A DNA stretch of 64,000 nucleotides from Dactylococcopsis salina PCC 8305. GTDB taxonomy: Bacteria > Cyanobacteriota > Cyanobacteriia > Cyanobacteriales > Rubidibacteraceae. How positions within the stretch are numbered: position 1 is the stretch's first letter; each line of letters starts with the position of its first letter. The notes beneath the pieces were generated by a model. It worked only from the letters and a program-made list of their open reading frames with translations. It did not search any database and was not told the origin of the DNA. The stretch lies in contig NC_019780.1 in assembly GCF_000317615.1 (NCBI RefSeq), forward strand, positions 2,625,840-2,689,839. The letters are read 5' to 3'. Of this stretch, positions 27,459 to 36,290 are shown piece after piece. The translations under genes and the position numbers were made by a program.

Positions 27459-28739
27459 GAAAAAGACCATAACTTTATTTTAGGAAATGGTTTAGTTGCA
27501 TCCAATTGTTTCAACAAATCTCACTCCACTGCTTATGCTTATATTACTTATCAAACCGCTTATCTTAAAGCCAATTATCCTGTTGAATACATGGCGGCGT
27601 TACTCACTGCGAGTAGTAACAATACCGACAAATTAGAAAAATATCTGGATACTTGTCACCGTATGGAAATTGATGTTGAACCTCCTGACATTAATCGTTC
27701 TCATATTGATTTTACGCCAGATAATGATAAGATATTATTTGGTTTATCGGCGGTGAGAAATCTCGGACAAGGTGCAATTGAAAACATTTTGGAAGCAAGA
27801 AAAGAAGCAGGAGGACAGTTCGCTGCTTTAGCTGATCTTTGTGCAAGAATTGACTTAAATATTGTTACTCGTCGTGCCTTAGAGGCGTTAATTTCTTGCG
27901 GTGCGTTTGATAAAATTAAGGCGAATCGGAATCAACTTCTCCATGATTTAGAACCTGTTTTAAGTTGGGCGCAAAGTCGCGCAAAAGATCAAGCAAGTGG
28001 ACAAACTAATCTATTTGATTTTTCCATGAATGGAGGAGAAAATGATAACACAGTTAATTACAAAGATGCGCCAACGGCATCTCCTGTGGAAGATTTAACT
28101 GCGTCGGAAAAGCTGAAACAAGAGAAAGAATTGCTTGGGTTTTATGTCTCGAATCATCCCTTGAAAGCAACTAAATCGGCGAGTGCGATGCTATCTACAA
28201 TTATGTTAGGGGATAAAGAAACTCTCCCGAAGAAGAAACCCGTTAATGCGATTGTTTTAGTCAGTGAAGTGAAAAAGATTATGACGAAAAATAATGATCC
28301 GATGGCGTTTGTAAAAATTGAAGATATTTCTGGGGAAATGGAAGGGGTCGTTTTTCCCAGTTCTTATGAACGGGTTAGTGGGTATTTAGAAGAAGATGCA
28401 CGGTTAATTGTGTGGGGAAAAATTGAACAGAAAGACGATCGGTTACAGATGATTATTGAAGATGCCGAACCGATCGAGCAAGTGAAAATGGTCATGGTTG
28501 ATTTCAGTTTAGAACAAGCGCGCGATCGGGCGTTCCAAAATCAATTACAACAAGTTTTAAGGCAATATGTTGGGAAAAAAAATGAAGCAAAAGTCCCCGT
28601 AATCGGTCGCATTAAAGTGGGGACACAACAGCAATTAGTCAGATTTGGACAAGAATATTGGGTCAAAGATGCAGACTTAACCTCTCAAAAATTACGAGAT
28701 CAAGGATTTGCAGTTGAATCAAATTGTATCTTAGGTTAG
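27399..28739 (+). CDS. dnaE: DNA polymerase III alpha subunit, C-terminal part with split-intein C fragment
   Basis: In many cyanobacteria DnaE is made as two halves that join by protein trans-splicing. The first 36 residues are the intein C fragment: MVKIINRQSLGKQTVYDIGV, then KDHNF (block F) and GLVASN ending in the splice Asn, followed by the C-extein +1 Cys (CFNKSHSTAY). The remaining about 410 residues are the DnaE C terminus: QTAYLKANYPVEYMAALL, LFGLSAVRNLGQGAIENI, the helix-hairpin-helix-like region, LGFYVSNHPL and an OB-fold domain (KIEDISGEMEGVVFPSSYE). The N-terminal half must be encoded outside the window. The start region is tandemly duplicated. Confidence 0.96.
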   Translation: MVKIINRQSLGKQTVYDIGVEKDHNFILGNGLVASNCFNKSHSTAYAYITYQTAYLKANYPVEYMAALLTASSNNTDKLEKYLDTCHRMEIDVEPPDINRSHIDFTPDNDKILFGLSAVRNLGQGAIENILEARKEAGGQFAALADLCARIDLNIVTRRALEALISCGAFDKIKANRNQLLHDLEPVLSWAQSRAKDQASGQTNLFDFSMNGGENDNTVNYKDAPTASPVEDLTASEKLKQEKELLGFYVSNHPLKATKSASAMLSTIMLGDKETLPKKKPVNAIVLVSEVKKIMTKNNDPMAFVKIEDISGEMEGVVFPSSYERVSGYLEEDARLIVWGKIEQKDDRLQMIIEDAEPIEQVKMVMVDFSLEQARDRAFQNQLQQVLRQYVGKKNEAKVPVIGRIKVGTQQQLVRFGQEYWVKDADLTSQKLRDQGFAVESNCILG

Positions 28740-28768
28740 AAAAAATTCCATGATTATGGGATGATAAA

Positions 28769-29560
28769 TTACTCTTTCTCATCAGTTGACGGAAAACTGA
28801 TTTCTATGGGATCACCATAAGTAATCCCTAATGTTTTCGCGACATTGCCTTGATTAATAGCGATTTCTACCCAGCCATGACTGCCAATCAACGCCACTAA
28901 ATTTTGTGGTGGACAACTACTATATGTTTTTCCACTGGAAATAACTTGGTCTTTGATGATAGCAAACCATTGTTTTCTTCTCACTTCTGTTGCAGGAATA
29001 TTGGTAATTAAGTTTCCGAAGTAATCAATATATTGAACATAACCAATGATCGTTTCTTCTTGTTCTTGTGGAGAAGGGAAAGAAAAGGGAGTTAAATCTT
29101 CAGCAGAAATGCTTTCTCCTAATTCTTCAATGGGAACGCCACTGGCTAAATGTGCGCCGACAGGGGCGAAAATATCTCGTCCGTGAAAGGTACTACTGAC
29201 GGTTTCAGTACGCCAATATTTCGAGTTATTTAAGATCACGACTTTTTGGGCGGGAAATTGATGTAAAACCCCACTAAATAAACCATTATCGGGACCGACT
29301 AAAAATCCATTAGGAAGCGCGATCGCGCAATTTTTACGAAGACTTCCCACCCCCGGATCAACCACAGCAATATGAACCGTATCAGGAGGAAAATAAGGAA
29401 TCGCATTCATCAAACAAAAGCGTCCCGCGGTGATATTTTGTGGGGAAATTTCATGGCTTAAATCAACGATGTTAATGTTAGGATTAATGCTGGCGATTAC
29501 TCCTTTCATTACGCCAACGTAAACATCTTGTAAACCAAAATCGGTGGTTAGTGTGATCAT
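28769..29560 (-). CDS. SAM hydroxide adenosyltransferase family protein (DUF62-type)
   Basis: The 263-residue protein belongs to the fluorinase/chlorinase-related family, whose common members hydrolyse S-adenosylmethionine to adenosine and methionine. Visible are ITLTTDFGLQDVYVGVMKG at the N terminus, VDLSHEI, the VVDPGVG loop, VGPDNGL and TFHGRDIFAPV. The C-terminal domain has IDYFGNLITNI. The halogenase-specific insertion is not apparent, so hydrolysis is more likely than halogenation. It converges with dnaE-C and is separated by 73 bp from divergent rpsD... its own promoter lies in that gap. Confidence 0.88.
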   Translation of the reverse strand: MITLTTDFGLQDVYVGVMKGVIASINPNINIVDLSHEISPQNITAGRFCLMNAIPYFPPDTVHIAVVDPGVGSLRKNCAIALPNGFLVGPDNGLFSGVLHQFPAQKVVILNNSKYWRTETVSSTFHGRDIFAPVGAHLASGVPIEELGESISAEDLTPFSFPSPQEQEETIIGYVQYIDYFGNLITNIPATEVRRKQWFAIIKDQVISSGKTYSSCPPQNLVALIGSHGWVEIAINQGNVAKTLGITYGDPIEISFPSTDEKE

Positions 29561-29655
29561 AAGTCTCGCTTCAAGGAATTGTTATTAGGGAGGGGCTACT
29601 GCTATAATAAAGGGTCTGTGGATTTTTTGAAACTGTTAAATTAACTCAAAGCTAT

Positions 29656-30264
29656 ATGTCTAGATATCGAGGTCCTCGTCTGAGAATTACACGACGTTTA
29701 GGGGATTTGCCTGGTTTAACCCGAAAAAGCCCTCGCAAAGCCTATCCCCCTGGTCAACATGGTCAAGCAAGGCGGAAACGTTCTGAATATGCGATTCGCC
29801 TAGAAGAAAAACAAAAACTGCGCTACAACTACGGTGTCACAGAAAAACAGTTGATGGGCTACATGAAAAAAGCTCGTCGCGCCACTGGTTCAACGGGAAC
29901 GGCGTTACTGGAGTTCTTAGAAATGCGTCTGGATAACACGGTTTTCCGTATGGGAATGGCGGGAACAATCCCCGCAGCGCGTCAGTTGGTTAATCATGGT
30001 CACATTTTGGTAAACGGGCGAGTTATGGATATTGCTAGTTATCAATGTCGCCCTGGTGATGTGATTGCAGTGCGCGATCGCGATCGGTCTCGCCAGCTAG
30101 TAGAGCGTAATATGGAATACCCAGGACTTGCCAACCTTCCTAGTCATTTAGAATTTGACAAAAATACTTACACGGGTAAGGTCAACAGTTTGATTGAACG
30201 GGAATGGGTGGCGTTACAAGTCAACGAACTGCTGGTGGTTGAGTATTACTCCAGAAAAGTTTAA
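29656..30264 (+). CDS. rpsD: 30S ribosomal protein S4
   Basis: S4 is a primary 16S rRNA-binding protein that nucleates 30S assembly. The 202-residue sequence starts [20 protein letters not shown] and contains [24 protein letters not shown] sequence, the S4 RNA-binding fold [19 protein letters not shown] with [10 protein letters not shown], and ends VVEYYSRKV. Length and motifs are standard. It stands alone, as is usual in cyanobacteria. A repeat array starts about 40 bp after its stop. Confidence 0.98.
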   Translation: MSRYRGPRLRITRRLGDLPGLTRKSPRKAYPPGQHGQARRKRSEYAIRLEEKQKLRYNYGVTEKQLMGYMKKARRATGSTGTALLEFLEMRLDNTVFRMGMAGTIPAARQLVNHGHILVNGRVMDIASYQCRPGDVIAVRDRDRSRQLVERNMEYPGLANLPSHLEFDKNTYTGKVNSLIEREWVALQVNELLVVEYYSRKV

Positions 30265-30304
30265 GCGCCGTGTTGTGGTGGGTTACATCAGCCTCACTCA
30301 ATCA

Positions 30305-30465
30305 ATGATAAAAGTAGGTTGGGTGGAGTTTACGAAACCCAACACCAATCACTCAATCAATGATAAAAGTAGGTTGGGTGGAGTTTACGAAACCCAACAC
30401 CAATCACTCAATCAATGATAAAAGTAGGTTGGGTGGAGTTTACGAAACCCAACACCAATTATAAG
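30305..30465. repeat. 55-bp tandem array of the GTAGGTTGGGTG family
   Basis: Three copies at 30305, 30360 and 30415, 55 bp apart. Each holds ATGATAAAAGTAGGTTGGGT, GGAGTTTACGAAACCCAACA and CCAATCACTCAATCA. A partial copy (GTGGAGTTTACGAAACCCAA) follows at about 30564. The gap between rpsD and rlmD is made almost wholly of repeats. Confidence 0.9.
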
Positions 30466-30517
30466 CAATTACCCGAACCTGATCTAAACCGCCAAGGTAT
30501 CGGGAAATCCCCCCTAA

Positions 30518-30536
30518 CCCCCCTTTGAAAGGGGGG
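30518..30536. terminator. C-rich hairpin, possible bidirectional terminator (copy 1)
   Basis: CCCCCCTTTGAAAGGGGGG forms a perfect 9-bp stem with a one-base centre. It is preceded by ATCCCCCCTAAC and followed by GGAATATGTGGAG. It lies between convergent rpsD and rlmD. No T-run follows, so termination is inferred only from position. The same block is repeated at 30599-30617. Confidence 0.4.
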
Positions 30537-30594
30537 GAATATGTGGAGATAAAAGTAGGCCCTTGTGGAGTTTACGAAACCCAACACATCCCCC

Positions 30595-31872
30595 CTAACC
30601 CCCCTTTGAAAGGGGGGAATATGTGGAGCGATCGATAATTCGTTTTAAAATGCCAACGCATTCTAAATGTTTGGTTTGAGGGAACATATCTAACCCCACC
30701 ATATCTTCTAGTTGGTAGGTTTCTCGACACAAAGCCTCTAAATTACGAGCAAAACTTTCAGGGCTACAACTGACATAAACTAAAAGTTGTGGCGGTGCTT
30801 TTAATATCTGTTTTAGAACTTTTTTGGGGAGTCCACTACGAGGCGGATCAACGATTAAAGCCGATTTCTCTGACGGGAGATCAACTAAAAATTCTTCTAG
30901 ACGATCTTCGGTTTTGGCGCGAAAAATACGAAGATTAGAGAGGTTTAAGTTTTCTTGATTTTGTTTGGCGGCTTCTATGGCGAGAGGATGTTCTTCAATT
31001 CCGATGATTTCTTTTGCAAAAGGGGCGCTCATTATTCCAAATAAACCCATCCCACAGTAGCTTTCTACTAAAACATCAGGACTAAATTCTCGGATAGGAC
31101 GCACCACTTGCTCAATTAATTTCGGTAACATGGGAGTGCTTCCTTGCCAAAACGCATGAGCAGGAACGATTAGTTGATAGGTGACATCGGTTAAAGGATG
31201 GGTTAATTCTTCGTTTAACCAGGTGATTTCTTCGGCTGAGGGATTTTCGGGTCCGACATAGGTTTCCCCGATTTTTGTTCCCCGAATTAAGACGTTGAGA
31301 ATGCCTTGGCGGGTGAATTGATGAAAGTGTTCTTGACGCTGTTGTTGTAGTGCTTTATCGACACTTTCCACACAAATCGGACATTCTTCATTCCGCATCA
31401 TATCCACCCCTAACACTTGCCAAAATCCAGGTTCTCCAGGTCCATGTAGTTTGATGCTGTTACGGTAACGGTAGGGGGTGGGAGAACCAATGACACCGCG
31501 TAAGGGAAGGGGATGACAGGGATGTTTTTCGTGGAAGTAGTTTTGCAGTCGTGAGGCTTTGATTTCTAGTTGTTTTCGGTAGCTGATATGTTGGAATTGA
31601 CAGCCAGCGCAGGTGGTGAAATGCTGGCATTTCGGGGCGACGCGATCGATGCTGGGTTCAATAATTTCAATGGGTTTCAAGAGAAGACGACGTTTCCAAT
31701 TCCGAATCACTTCTCCCCGTATGGTTTCTCCTGGGATGCTACCTGGCACTAACACGGTTTTTCCCTGTACGCTGGTTTCTCCTAAATACTTGTGATTAAA
31801 CCGCTCGATCGTTACGGTTAGGGAGTCTCCCCGTTGTAATTGTTTGATGTTGATTGTGTCGTTTAATGTCAC
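30595..31872 (-). CDS. rlmD: 23S rRNA (uracil-5-)-methyltransferase, RlmD/RumA type
   Basis: The enzyme forms 5-methyluridine in 23S rRNA using SAM. About 425 residues: an N-terminal TRAM domain (residues 10-70), then the iron-sulfur cysteines CQHFTTCAGCQFQH with a later Cys in RNEECPIC. The SAM domain has VESYCGMGLFGI. The catalytic region has IVDPPRSGL and the nucleophile in YVSCSPESFARNL. The last residues, YSPLSKGG, are encoded by the C-rich hairpin repeat at 30599-30617, so the original stop has been replaced by repeat sequence. Whether it modifies U747, U1939 or both cannot be told. Confidence 0.93.
   Translation of the reverse strand: MTLNDTINIKQLQRGDSLTVTIERFNHKYLGETSVQGKTVLVPGSIPGETIRGEVIRNWKRRLLLKPIEIIEPSIDRVAPKCQHFTTCAGCQFQHISYRKQLEIKASRLQNYFHEKHPCHPLPLRGVIGSPTPYRYRNSIKLHGPGEPGFWQVLGVDMMRNEECPICVESVDKALQQQRQEHFHQFTRQGILNVLIRGTKIGETYVGPENPSAEEITWLNEELTHPLTDVTYQLIVPAHAFWQGSTPMLPKLIEQVVRPIREFSPDVLVESYCGMGLFGIMSAPFAKEIIGIEEHPLAIEAAKQNQENLNLSNLRIFRAKTEDRLEEFLVDLPSEKSALIVDPPRSGLPKKVLKQILKAPPQLLVYVSCSPESFARNLEALCRETYQLEDMVGLDMFPQTKHLECVGILKRIIDRSTYSPLSKGG
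30599..30617. repeat. C-rich hairpin repeat inside the 3' end of rlmD (copy 2)
   Basis: Identical core to 30518-30536 (CCCCCCTTTGAAAGGGGGG), with the same flanks on both sides. It provides the last codons and the stop codon of rlmD. It is also related to the empty site of the MITE at 20069-20268. Confidence 0.8.
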
Positions 31873-31910
31873 CTTTAGCTCAAAATTTGATCTCGATGAA
31901 GCAATGAGAG

Positions 31911-32228
31911 TTAAGTTTCGATCGCGATTGAATTACAAGGAATAATTTGTTCGATTTCTTCACCCTCTTGTTGTTGAACACAGTAAAGTTCCCAGCGCAT
32001 TTGAAGATTTAACCAAAAGTCTGGACTCGTTCTAAAAAACTTTGCTAACCTTAGAGCGATTCTGGGTGTAATCGCCTCTCTGTGGTTGATTAAATCATTA
32101 ATTTGTTGGTAAGGAACATGAATTGCTTTCGCTAACTCAGTTTGAGTGATTGCCATTGGTTCGAGAAACTCCTCGGAGAGGATAATGCTAGGATGTGTCG
32201 GTTGTCTATGAGTGGGAACTCTAACCAT
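31911..32228 (-). CDS. higA: HigA-family antitoxin (XRE-type helix-turn-helix)
   Basis: 105 residues with the HigA pattern: HPSIILSEEFLEPMAITQTELA, then the helix-turn-helix VPYQQINDLINHREAITPRIALRLAKFF, and TSPDFWLNLQMRWEL. HigA represses its own operon and binds HigB toxin. The toxin gene that should precede it survives only as a decayed fragment (32229-32333), so this looks like an antitoxin that has outlived its toxin. Confidence 0.85.
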   Translation of the reverse strand: MVRVPTHRQPTHPSIILSEEFLEPMAITQTELAKAIHVPYQQINDLINHREAITPRIALRLAKFFRTSPDFWLNLQMRWELYCVQQQEGEEIEQIIPCNSIAIET

Positions 32229-32333
32229 AATTTCCTGTCCTAACCACCGAAAACAAATTCGGTACTGCTCATTAAGTCTAAGACTATACCGTTCAGTTCA
32301 ATTACCTTGAAACCTTTCCAATCTATTTATTCT
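32229..32333 (-). pseudogene. higB: Remnant of the HigB toxin gene, C-terminal part only
   Basis: Reading the minus strand directly into the higA start gives RINRLERFQGN, a TGA stop, then TERYSLRLNEQYRICFRW and LGQEI. This matches the conserved C-terminal pattern of HigB/RelE-like toxins (N-R-L-E...G...YS-R-N-Q-R-I-C-F-R-W). The N-terminal two thirds are missing; the fragment begins exactly at a 24-bp palindrome. It also lacks the usual VEIVDYH ending. It therefore carries a truncation, a nonsense codon and a tail deletion. Confidence 0.7.
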
Positions 32334-32357
32334 AGAGACGTTCCATGGAACGTCTCT
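32334..32357. repeat. 24-bp perfect palindrome (half-site AGAGACGTTCCA)
   Basis: The sequence equals its own reverse complement over 24 bp. A close relative with mismatches lies at 37021-37048. It sits at the break point of the decayed higB and 17 bp from the stop of rpe. Confidence 0.9.
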
Positions 32358-32373
32358 GCATAATTTATCGGCG

Positions 32374-33069
32374 TTAAACGGTTGCTAATTCGGGTTCAGG
32401 GCGTTTACTGTTGCGGATTCCCTCGATCGCGCTGGCGTAATCGTCGGCTTTAAATACCGCAGAACCAGCAACGATCGCATTCGCACCCGCTTCTAACACT
32501 TCCCAAGTATTATTCGCTTTCAAACCGCCATCCACTTCAATCCAGGGATCAAGTCCACGCTGATCACAGATTTTCCGTAATTGACGGATTTTTGGAGTAA
32601 CACTGGAAATAAATTTCTGTCCCCCAAAGCCTGGATTCACACTCATAATAAGAACTAAGTCGCACATTTCGAGGGTGTAATCAATTAACTCCAAAGGCGT
32701 GCCAGGATTCAACACTACTCCTGCTTGTTTCCCTTCATTTTTGATTAACTGTAAGGTGCGGTGTAAATGGGGGGACGCATTGTGTTCCGCGTGGACGGAA
32801 ATAATGTCAGCGCCAGCTTTGGCGAAATCAGCGACATATTTTTCTGGTTCGACAATCATTAAGTGAACATCAAGGGGTTTTTGGGTGAGAGGACGAATGG
32901 CGTTTACTACCAACGGACCGATCGTAATGTTAGGCACAAAACGCCCATCCATGACATCCACATGAATCCAATCCGCGCCAGCTTGATCCACCGCTTTAAT
33001 TTCTTCTCCTAACCGACTGAAATCAGCAGATAGAATAGAAGGTGCAATAACAGTTTGTTTTTGGCTCAT
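32374..33069 (-). CDS. rpe: Ribulose-phosphate 3-epimerase
   Basis: Interconverts ribulose-5-phosphate and xylulose-5-phosphate in the Calvin and pentose phosphate cycles. From the ATG at 33069 ([16 protein letters not shown]) it has about 231 residues, a TIM barrel with [44 protein letters not shown] and [12 protein letters not shown] chose this start over one five codons upstream because GAGGAT precedes it at ribosome-binding distance. It is divergent from the subtilisin-like gene. Confidence 0.97.
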   Translation of the reverse strand: MSQKQTVIAPSILSADFSRLGEEIKAVDQAGADWIHVDVMDGRFVPNITIGPLVVNAIRPLTQKPLDVHLMIVEPEKYVADFAKAGADIISVHAEHNASPHLHRTLQLIKNEGKQAGVVLNPGTPLELIDYTLEMCDLVLIMSVNPGFGGQKFISSVTPKIRQLRKICDQRGLDPWIEVDGGLKANNTWEVLEAGANAIVAGSAVFKADDYASAIEGIRNSKRPEPELATV

Positions 33070-33153
33070 TTGAGCAATCCTCATTTATTTTTTATATTTA
33101 GTCGTAATTTTAACAAAAACTTCACCATTTCCCGAACGTTGAAGAACCATCAC

Positions 33154-34746
33154 ATGAAAAAAGCCATCATTACTCTCTTGGGAAGTTTTGGGGGATTAGG
33201 ATTAATCACCCCTCTTCTTGCTTTAAACTACTCTGTCGGTGAAGCTGGAATCAATGCTCGTCGTCTCCATGAATCACCTTATAATTTATTGGGACGAAAA
33301 ATTGCGATCGGACAAGTGGAAATTGGTAGGGCTGGGAAATTTGGTTGGGATAAAGCCGCCAATGAAAATTATCCCCTAGAGGTTGCGGAAACATTGTACC
33401 GCGATCGAGCCGCTAATCCCAATCAACACATTGATCCTCATGCGGTGATGGTTGCTACCGTGATGATTTCCCAAAAAAAAGGATTAATGGGAGTAGCACC
33501 AGAGGCAAAACTTTATAGTACCGCAGTAGGGTCATTACGTCGAGCCGGACAACCAGAAGAATGTCTTGCTTCCCAATACACTGCGATGCAAAATGGCGGT
33601 GATGTGAGAGCGATTAACTTTAGTTTCGGGGAGTCTTTAGACCGTGATCCGCGAGAGGATGCGGAATTAGATGGTGATGCGCTGCTGACTCGCTGTATTG
33701 ATTGGTCGGCACGGGTGCATAATGTACTTTATGTGATTGCAGGAAATCAAGGGAAGGGAGGAATCCCGATTCCAACGGATCATTATAACGGGATTACAGT
33801 TGCCTACAGTACAAGACGTGATGGAGAATATAACAAGGTTGATTTTCCGAATCTCAGTGGTGAACCGAGGGGAATTGGTCGGCGGTTGGTGGAAAAGGAA
33901 ATTAACACAGAAGGACGCACTGGGGTGAGTTTGGTTGCGCCCGGTAGTCGGATTAGCGTCTATCATCCCGATCGCGATAGAGTGAGAGTTAGTGGCAGTA
34001 GTTTCGCTGCGCCTCATGTCACGGGAACAGTAGCTTTATTACAAGAATACAGCGATCGCGCTCTCAATCGTCTTTCTCAATTAGAGGACACTTCTTTTCC
34101 TCCGCGTTGGAGTTTAGATGCGCGTCGTCACGAGGTAATGAAAGCGGTTTTGTTGAATGCGGCGAATAAAATCGAAAACCCTTCTTTAGAGATGACAAAC
34201 ACTCTTTACAGTAAACAAAATCGCACTTGGTTACAATCGAGAGCGTATAATGATCCGAGTTTTCCCCTTGATTTGGAAATGGGAGCGGGTCATCTCAACG
34301 CATTTCGTGCTTATCAACAGTTTAGCGCGGGACAATGGCATTCCGAGCAAAGTGTTCCGAATTTAGGTTGGAATTATGGGGAAATTAACGTTAATTCTAA
34401 TCAAGATTATCACATTGCTAAACCATTAAAGGCGGGAAGTTATGCCACAATTACTTTAACTTGGGATCGGTTGGTAGAATTAAAAGACCAGAATAATAAT
34501 CAACAGTTTGATCTCGGAGAAACGTTCCTCGATCGAGGTTTAAATAATCTCAATGTGTTTTTAATTTCTACGGATCACCAGTCCGAAAAAAGGGTTTGTA
34601 GTTCCGTTAGTGAAGTGGATAGTGTAGAACATATTTTTTGTAAAGTTCCCGAAACGGGAAAGTATAAAATTCAGGTTCAATTTGCGGAACAAAAGCATCG
34701 ATCGAAACAATCTTACGGATTAGCCTGGTGGACAATTTCCGATTGA
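33154..34746 (+). CDS. Exported subtilisin-like (S8) serine peptidase with altered catalytic Asp
   Basis: From the ATG at 33154 the 530-residue protein has a signal peptide (MKKAIITLLGSFGGLGLI...LAL). The S8 fold is shown by SGSSFAAPHVTG (catalytic Ser) and VLYVIAGNQG (oxyanion Asn). DPHAVMVATVM occupies the place of the usual HGTxVA His motif. The expected first motif (VIDTG) reads IGQVEIGRAG, so the catalytic Asp position appears to be Glu. A C-terminal beta-rich domain (about residues 400-530) resembles pre-peptidase or P-domain-like modules. The 3' end overlaps the convergent SWIM gene by 34 bp. Activity is uncertain because of the substitution. Confidence 0.82.
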   Translation: MKKAIITLLGSFGGLGLITPLLALNYSVGEAGINARRLHESPYNLLGRKIAIGQVEIGRAGKFGWDKAANENYPLEVAETLYRDRAANPNQHIDPHAVMVATVMISQKKGLMGVAPEAKLYSTAVGSLRRAGQPEECLASQYTAMQNGGDVRAINFSFGESLDRDPREDAELDGDALLTRCIDWSARVHNVLYVIAGNQGKGGIPIPTDHYNGITVAYSTRRDGEYNKVDFPNLSGEPRGIGRRLVEKEINTEGRTGVSLVAPGSRISVYHPDRDRVRVSGSSFAAPHVTGTVALLQEYSDRALNRLSQLEDTSFPPRWSLDARRHEVMKAVLLNAANKIENPSLEMTNTLYSKQNRTWLQSRAYNDPSFPLDLEMGAGHLNAFRAYQQFSAGQWHSEQSVPNLGWNYGEINVNSNQDYHIAKPLKAGSYATITLTWDRLVELKDQNNNQQFDLGETFLDRGLNNLNVFLISTDHQSEKRVCSSVSEVDSVEHIFCKVPETGKYKIQVQFAEQKHRSKQSYGLAWWTISD

Positions 34747-35507
34747 ATTGTTTTATGAATTTGCTCTAAAAACTGTTTAACCGCTTGGGATTCTGTACTC
34801 GGAAGCGGAAACCCACCTAACATTTCTAATACCGTTTGATCCGTTTCTGTTTTCAGATTAACCAAGTCTGAATCTAACGGTTGATCATATCGCCAGAAAT
34901 CTTCTACGGTTAATTTTTGAGATGGTGTCGTCTCTACATCCGCTGCGATCGAGTCCTTTTCTCCTGAAATCTCTGTCATTTCTTCACCATTTTGCTGACG
35001 AATCTTTCTGATTTCTGCGAGGATTTCCTCTCGGGTTTTCCCTCTTAATTGAAATAAAACAAAAGGGTCTTCACTGAATCGATCGGCTAATTCATAATAA
35101 ACCGCAGCGATATGCTTACAAGGATTTTTCGGGTCTGGACAATTGCAACGAGAATGAACATCAGAAAGAGAAAAAGGGAATAACGTCAACCCATTCGCAA
35201 TAAACACTTCCTCAATATTTTGAGGCATTTCCCCAGCTAATAATTGCGCGGAAAAAATCGCTTTTTCTGCTAAACTCTGAATAACATAACTCCAATCTTC
35301 CTCACTAAACGCATCTAGTTTAATCCAGAGAAAATAAGGCTCATCAGCACTTCCTTGAACCTGCGCTGTCACCTTTGCGCCCTCAAAATCAATGCGAAGA
35401 ATATTCCCTTCTCTCGCATAATTACGACCGCGTTCTAGCCGTTTTTTAAAGCGATATTTCTCCAATAAATCGAGCCATTGTAAGACCCACCATTCTCGTT
35501 CACTCAT
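34713..35507 (-). CDS. SWIM zinc-finger protein
   Basis: 264 residues. A SWIM motif CxCx(n)CxH is visible as SRCNCPDPKNPCKHIAAVYY near residue 145. SWIM domains bind nucleic acid or protein and in bacteria often accompany SNF2-type helicases; none is present here. The N terminus (YRFKKRLERGRNYAREGNI) and the FEGAKVTAQVQGS region are typical of this bacterial family. The C-terminal third is acidic with low complexity. It converges with and overlaps the peptidase gene. Confidence 0.85.
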   Translation of the reverse strand: MSEREWWVLQWLDLLEKYRFKKRLERGRNYAREGNILRIDFEGAKVTAQVQGSADEPYFLWIKLDAFSEEDWSYVIQSLAEKAIFSAQLLAGEMPQNIEEVFIANGLTLFPFSLSDVHSRCNCPDPKNPCKHIAAVYYELADRFSEDPFVLFQLRGKTREEILAEIRKIRQQNGEEMTEISGEKDSIAADVETTPSQKLTVEDFWRYDQPLDSDLVNLKTETDQTVLEMLGGFPLPSTESQAVKQFLEQIHKTIQSEIVHQANP

Positions 35508-35527
35508 GGTTATTTATCCTTAAGGAT

Positions 35528-35607
35528 GAAAGTTGACTCATGGAAGCCCCCCAGAATTGGGGGGTTGGGGGGCGAAAAAAATACAAATCTTATGGGATTG
35601 CTATAAG
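35528..35607. repeat. Left-truncated MITE-like repeat, family B
   Basis: Contains AAAGTTGACTCATGGAAGCC, CCCCCAGAATTGGGGGG and ends GGGATTGCTATAA, matching the interior and right end of the copy at 21643-21760. The left terminal repeat is missing. Confidence 0.6.
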
Positions 35608-35615
35608 TTTCGATA

Positions 35616-36236
35616 TCAAAAAATCTCACTTAAATCTAAAACAAATTCTGGTAAAACATTTCTTCCTGATAGGGTTTGAGGATTATTTAACACCTCTACA
35701 GCTTCTCCCAATTGATAGATTTCTACAGTTTTTGTAGAGGGTTCAATTAACCAACCTAACTGTACCCCATTCTGCAAATATTCTGTCATCTTTGCTTGTA
35801 AGTCTTCATAGCGCAGACTTTTTAAATCGCTAGGACTGACTAACTCAATGATAAAATCAGGCGCAATCGGAGGAAATCCTTGTTTTTCCTGATCAGTTAA
35901 AGTCTCCCAACGGTCTAATCTCATCCAACTCACATCGGGACTTCTTCTTGCACCATTGGGTAAAATAAATACAGTAGAAGAATCAAAGGCTTTTCCTAAT
36001 TTTGTCTGACGATTCCAAATCCCCAGATCGATATACAAATTAAAGTTTTTTTCTCCCGCCTCTCCCCCAGTGGGACTCATAACAATTAATTCTCCAGTGT
36101 TAGTCAACTCAATTTTTGCAAGTTGTTCAATTTTTGCCAGTTGTTCAAACTGTTCTGGAGTAATTCTAAATCCTTTCGGAATTGCGATCGGCATCGCCAT
36201 ACATTTTCTTGTTTCTACAAGGGCTTCTGCTGACAT
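35616..36236 (-). CDS. Uma2-family putative endonuclease
   Basis: 206 residues of the Uma2 family, abundant in cyanobacteria, with a PD-(D/E)XK nuclease fold. Visible are LIVMSPTGGEAGEKN, RSPDVSW and PDFIIELVSPSD, then a VQLGWLIEP strand, which supply the acidic residues and Lys of the core. A short in-frame duplication gives EQLAKIEQLAKI near residue 32. The biological role of the family is not established. It is not coupled to a neighbour. Confidence 0.88.
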   Translation of the reverse strand: MSAEALVETRKCMAMPIAIPKGFRITPEQFEQLAKIEQLAKIELTNTGELIVMSPTGGEAGEKNFNLYIDLGIWNRQTKLGKAFDSSTVFILPNGARRSPDVSWMRLDRWETLTDQEKQGFPPIAPDFIIELVSPSDLKSLRYEDLQAKMTEYLQNGVQLGWLIEPSTKTVEIYQLGEAVEVLNNPQTLSGRNVLPEFVLDLSEIF

Positions 36237-36290
36237 AATTATAATACCATATGATGCCTTTAAGGGTTTCCTCCTATAGCGGTTTGATAA

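Noticed and set aside
28769..29560. Fluorinase or chlorinase
   Set aside because: The family is shared, but the halogenase-type insertion is not seen; hydroxide adenosyltransferase is the common member.
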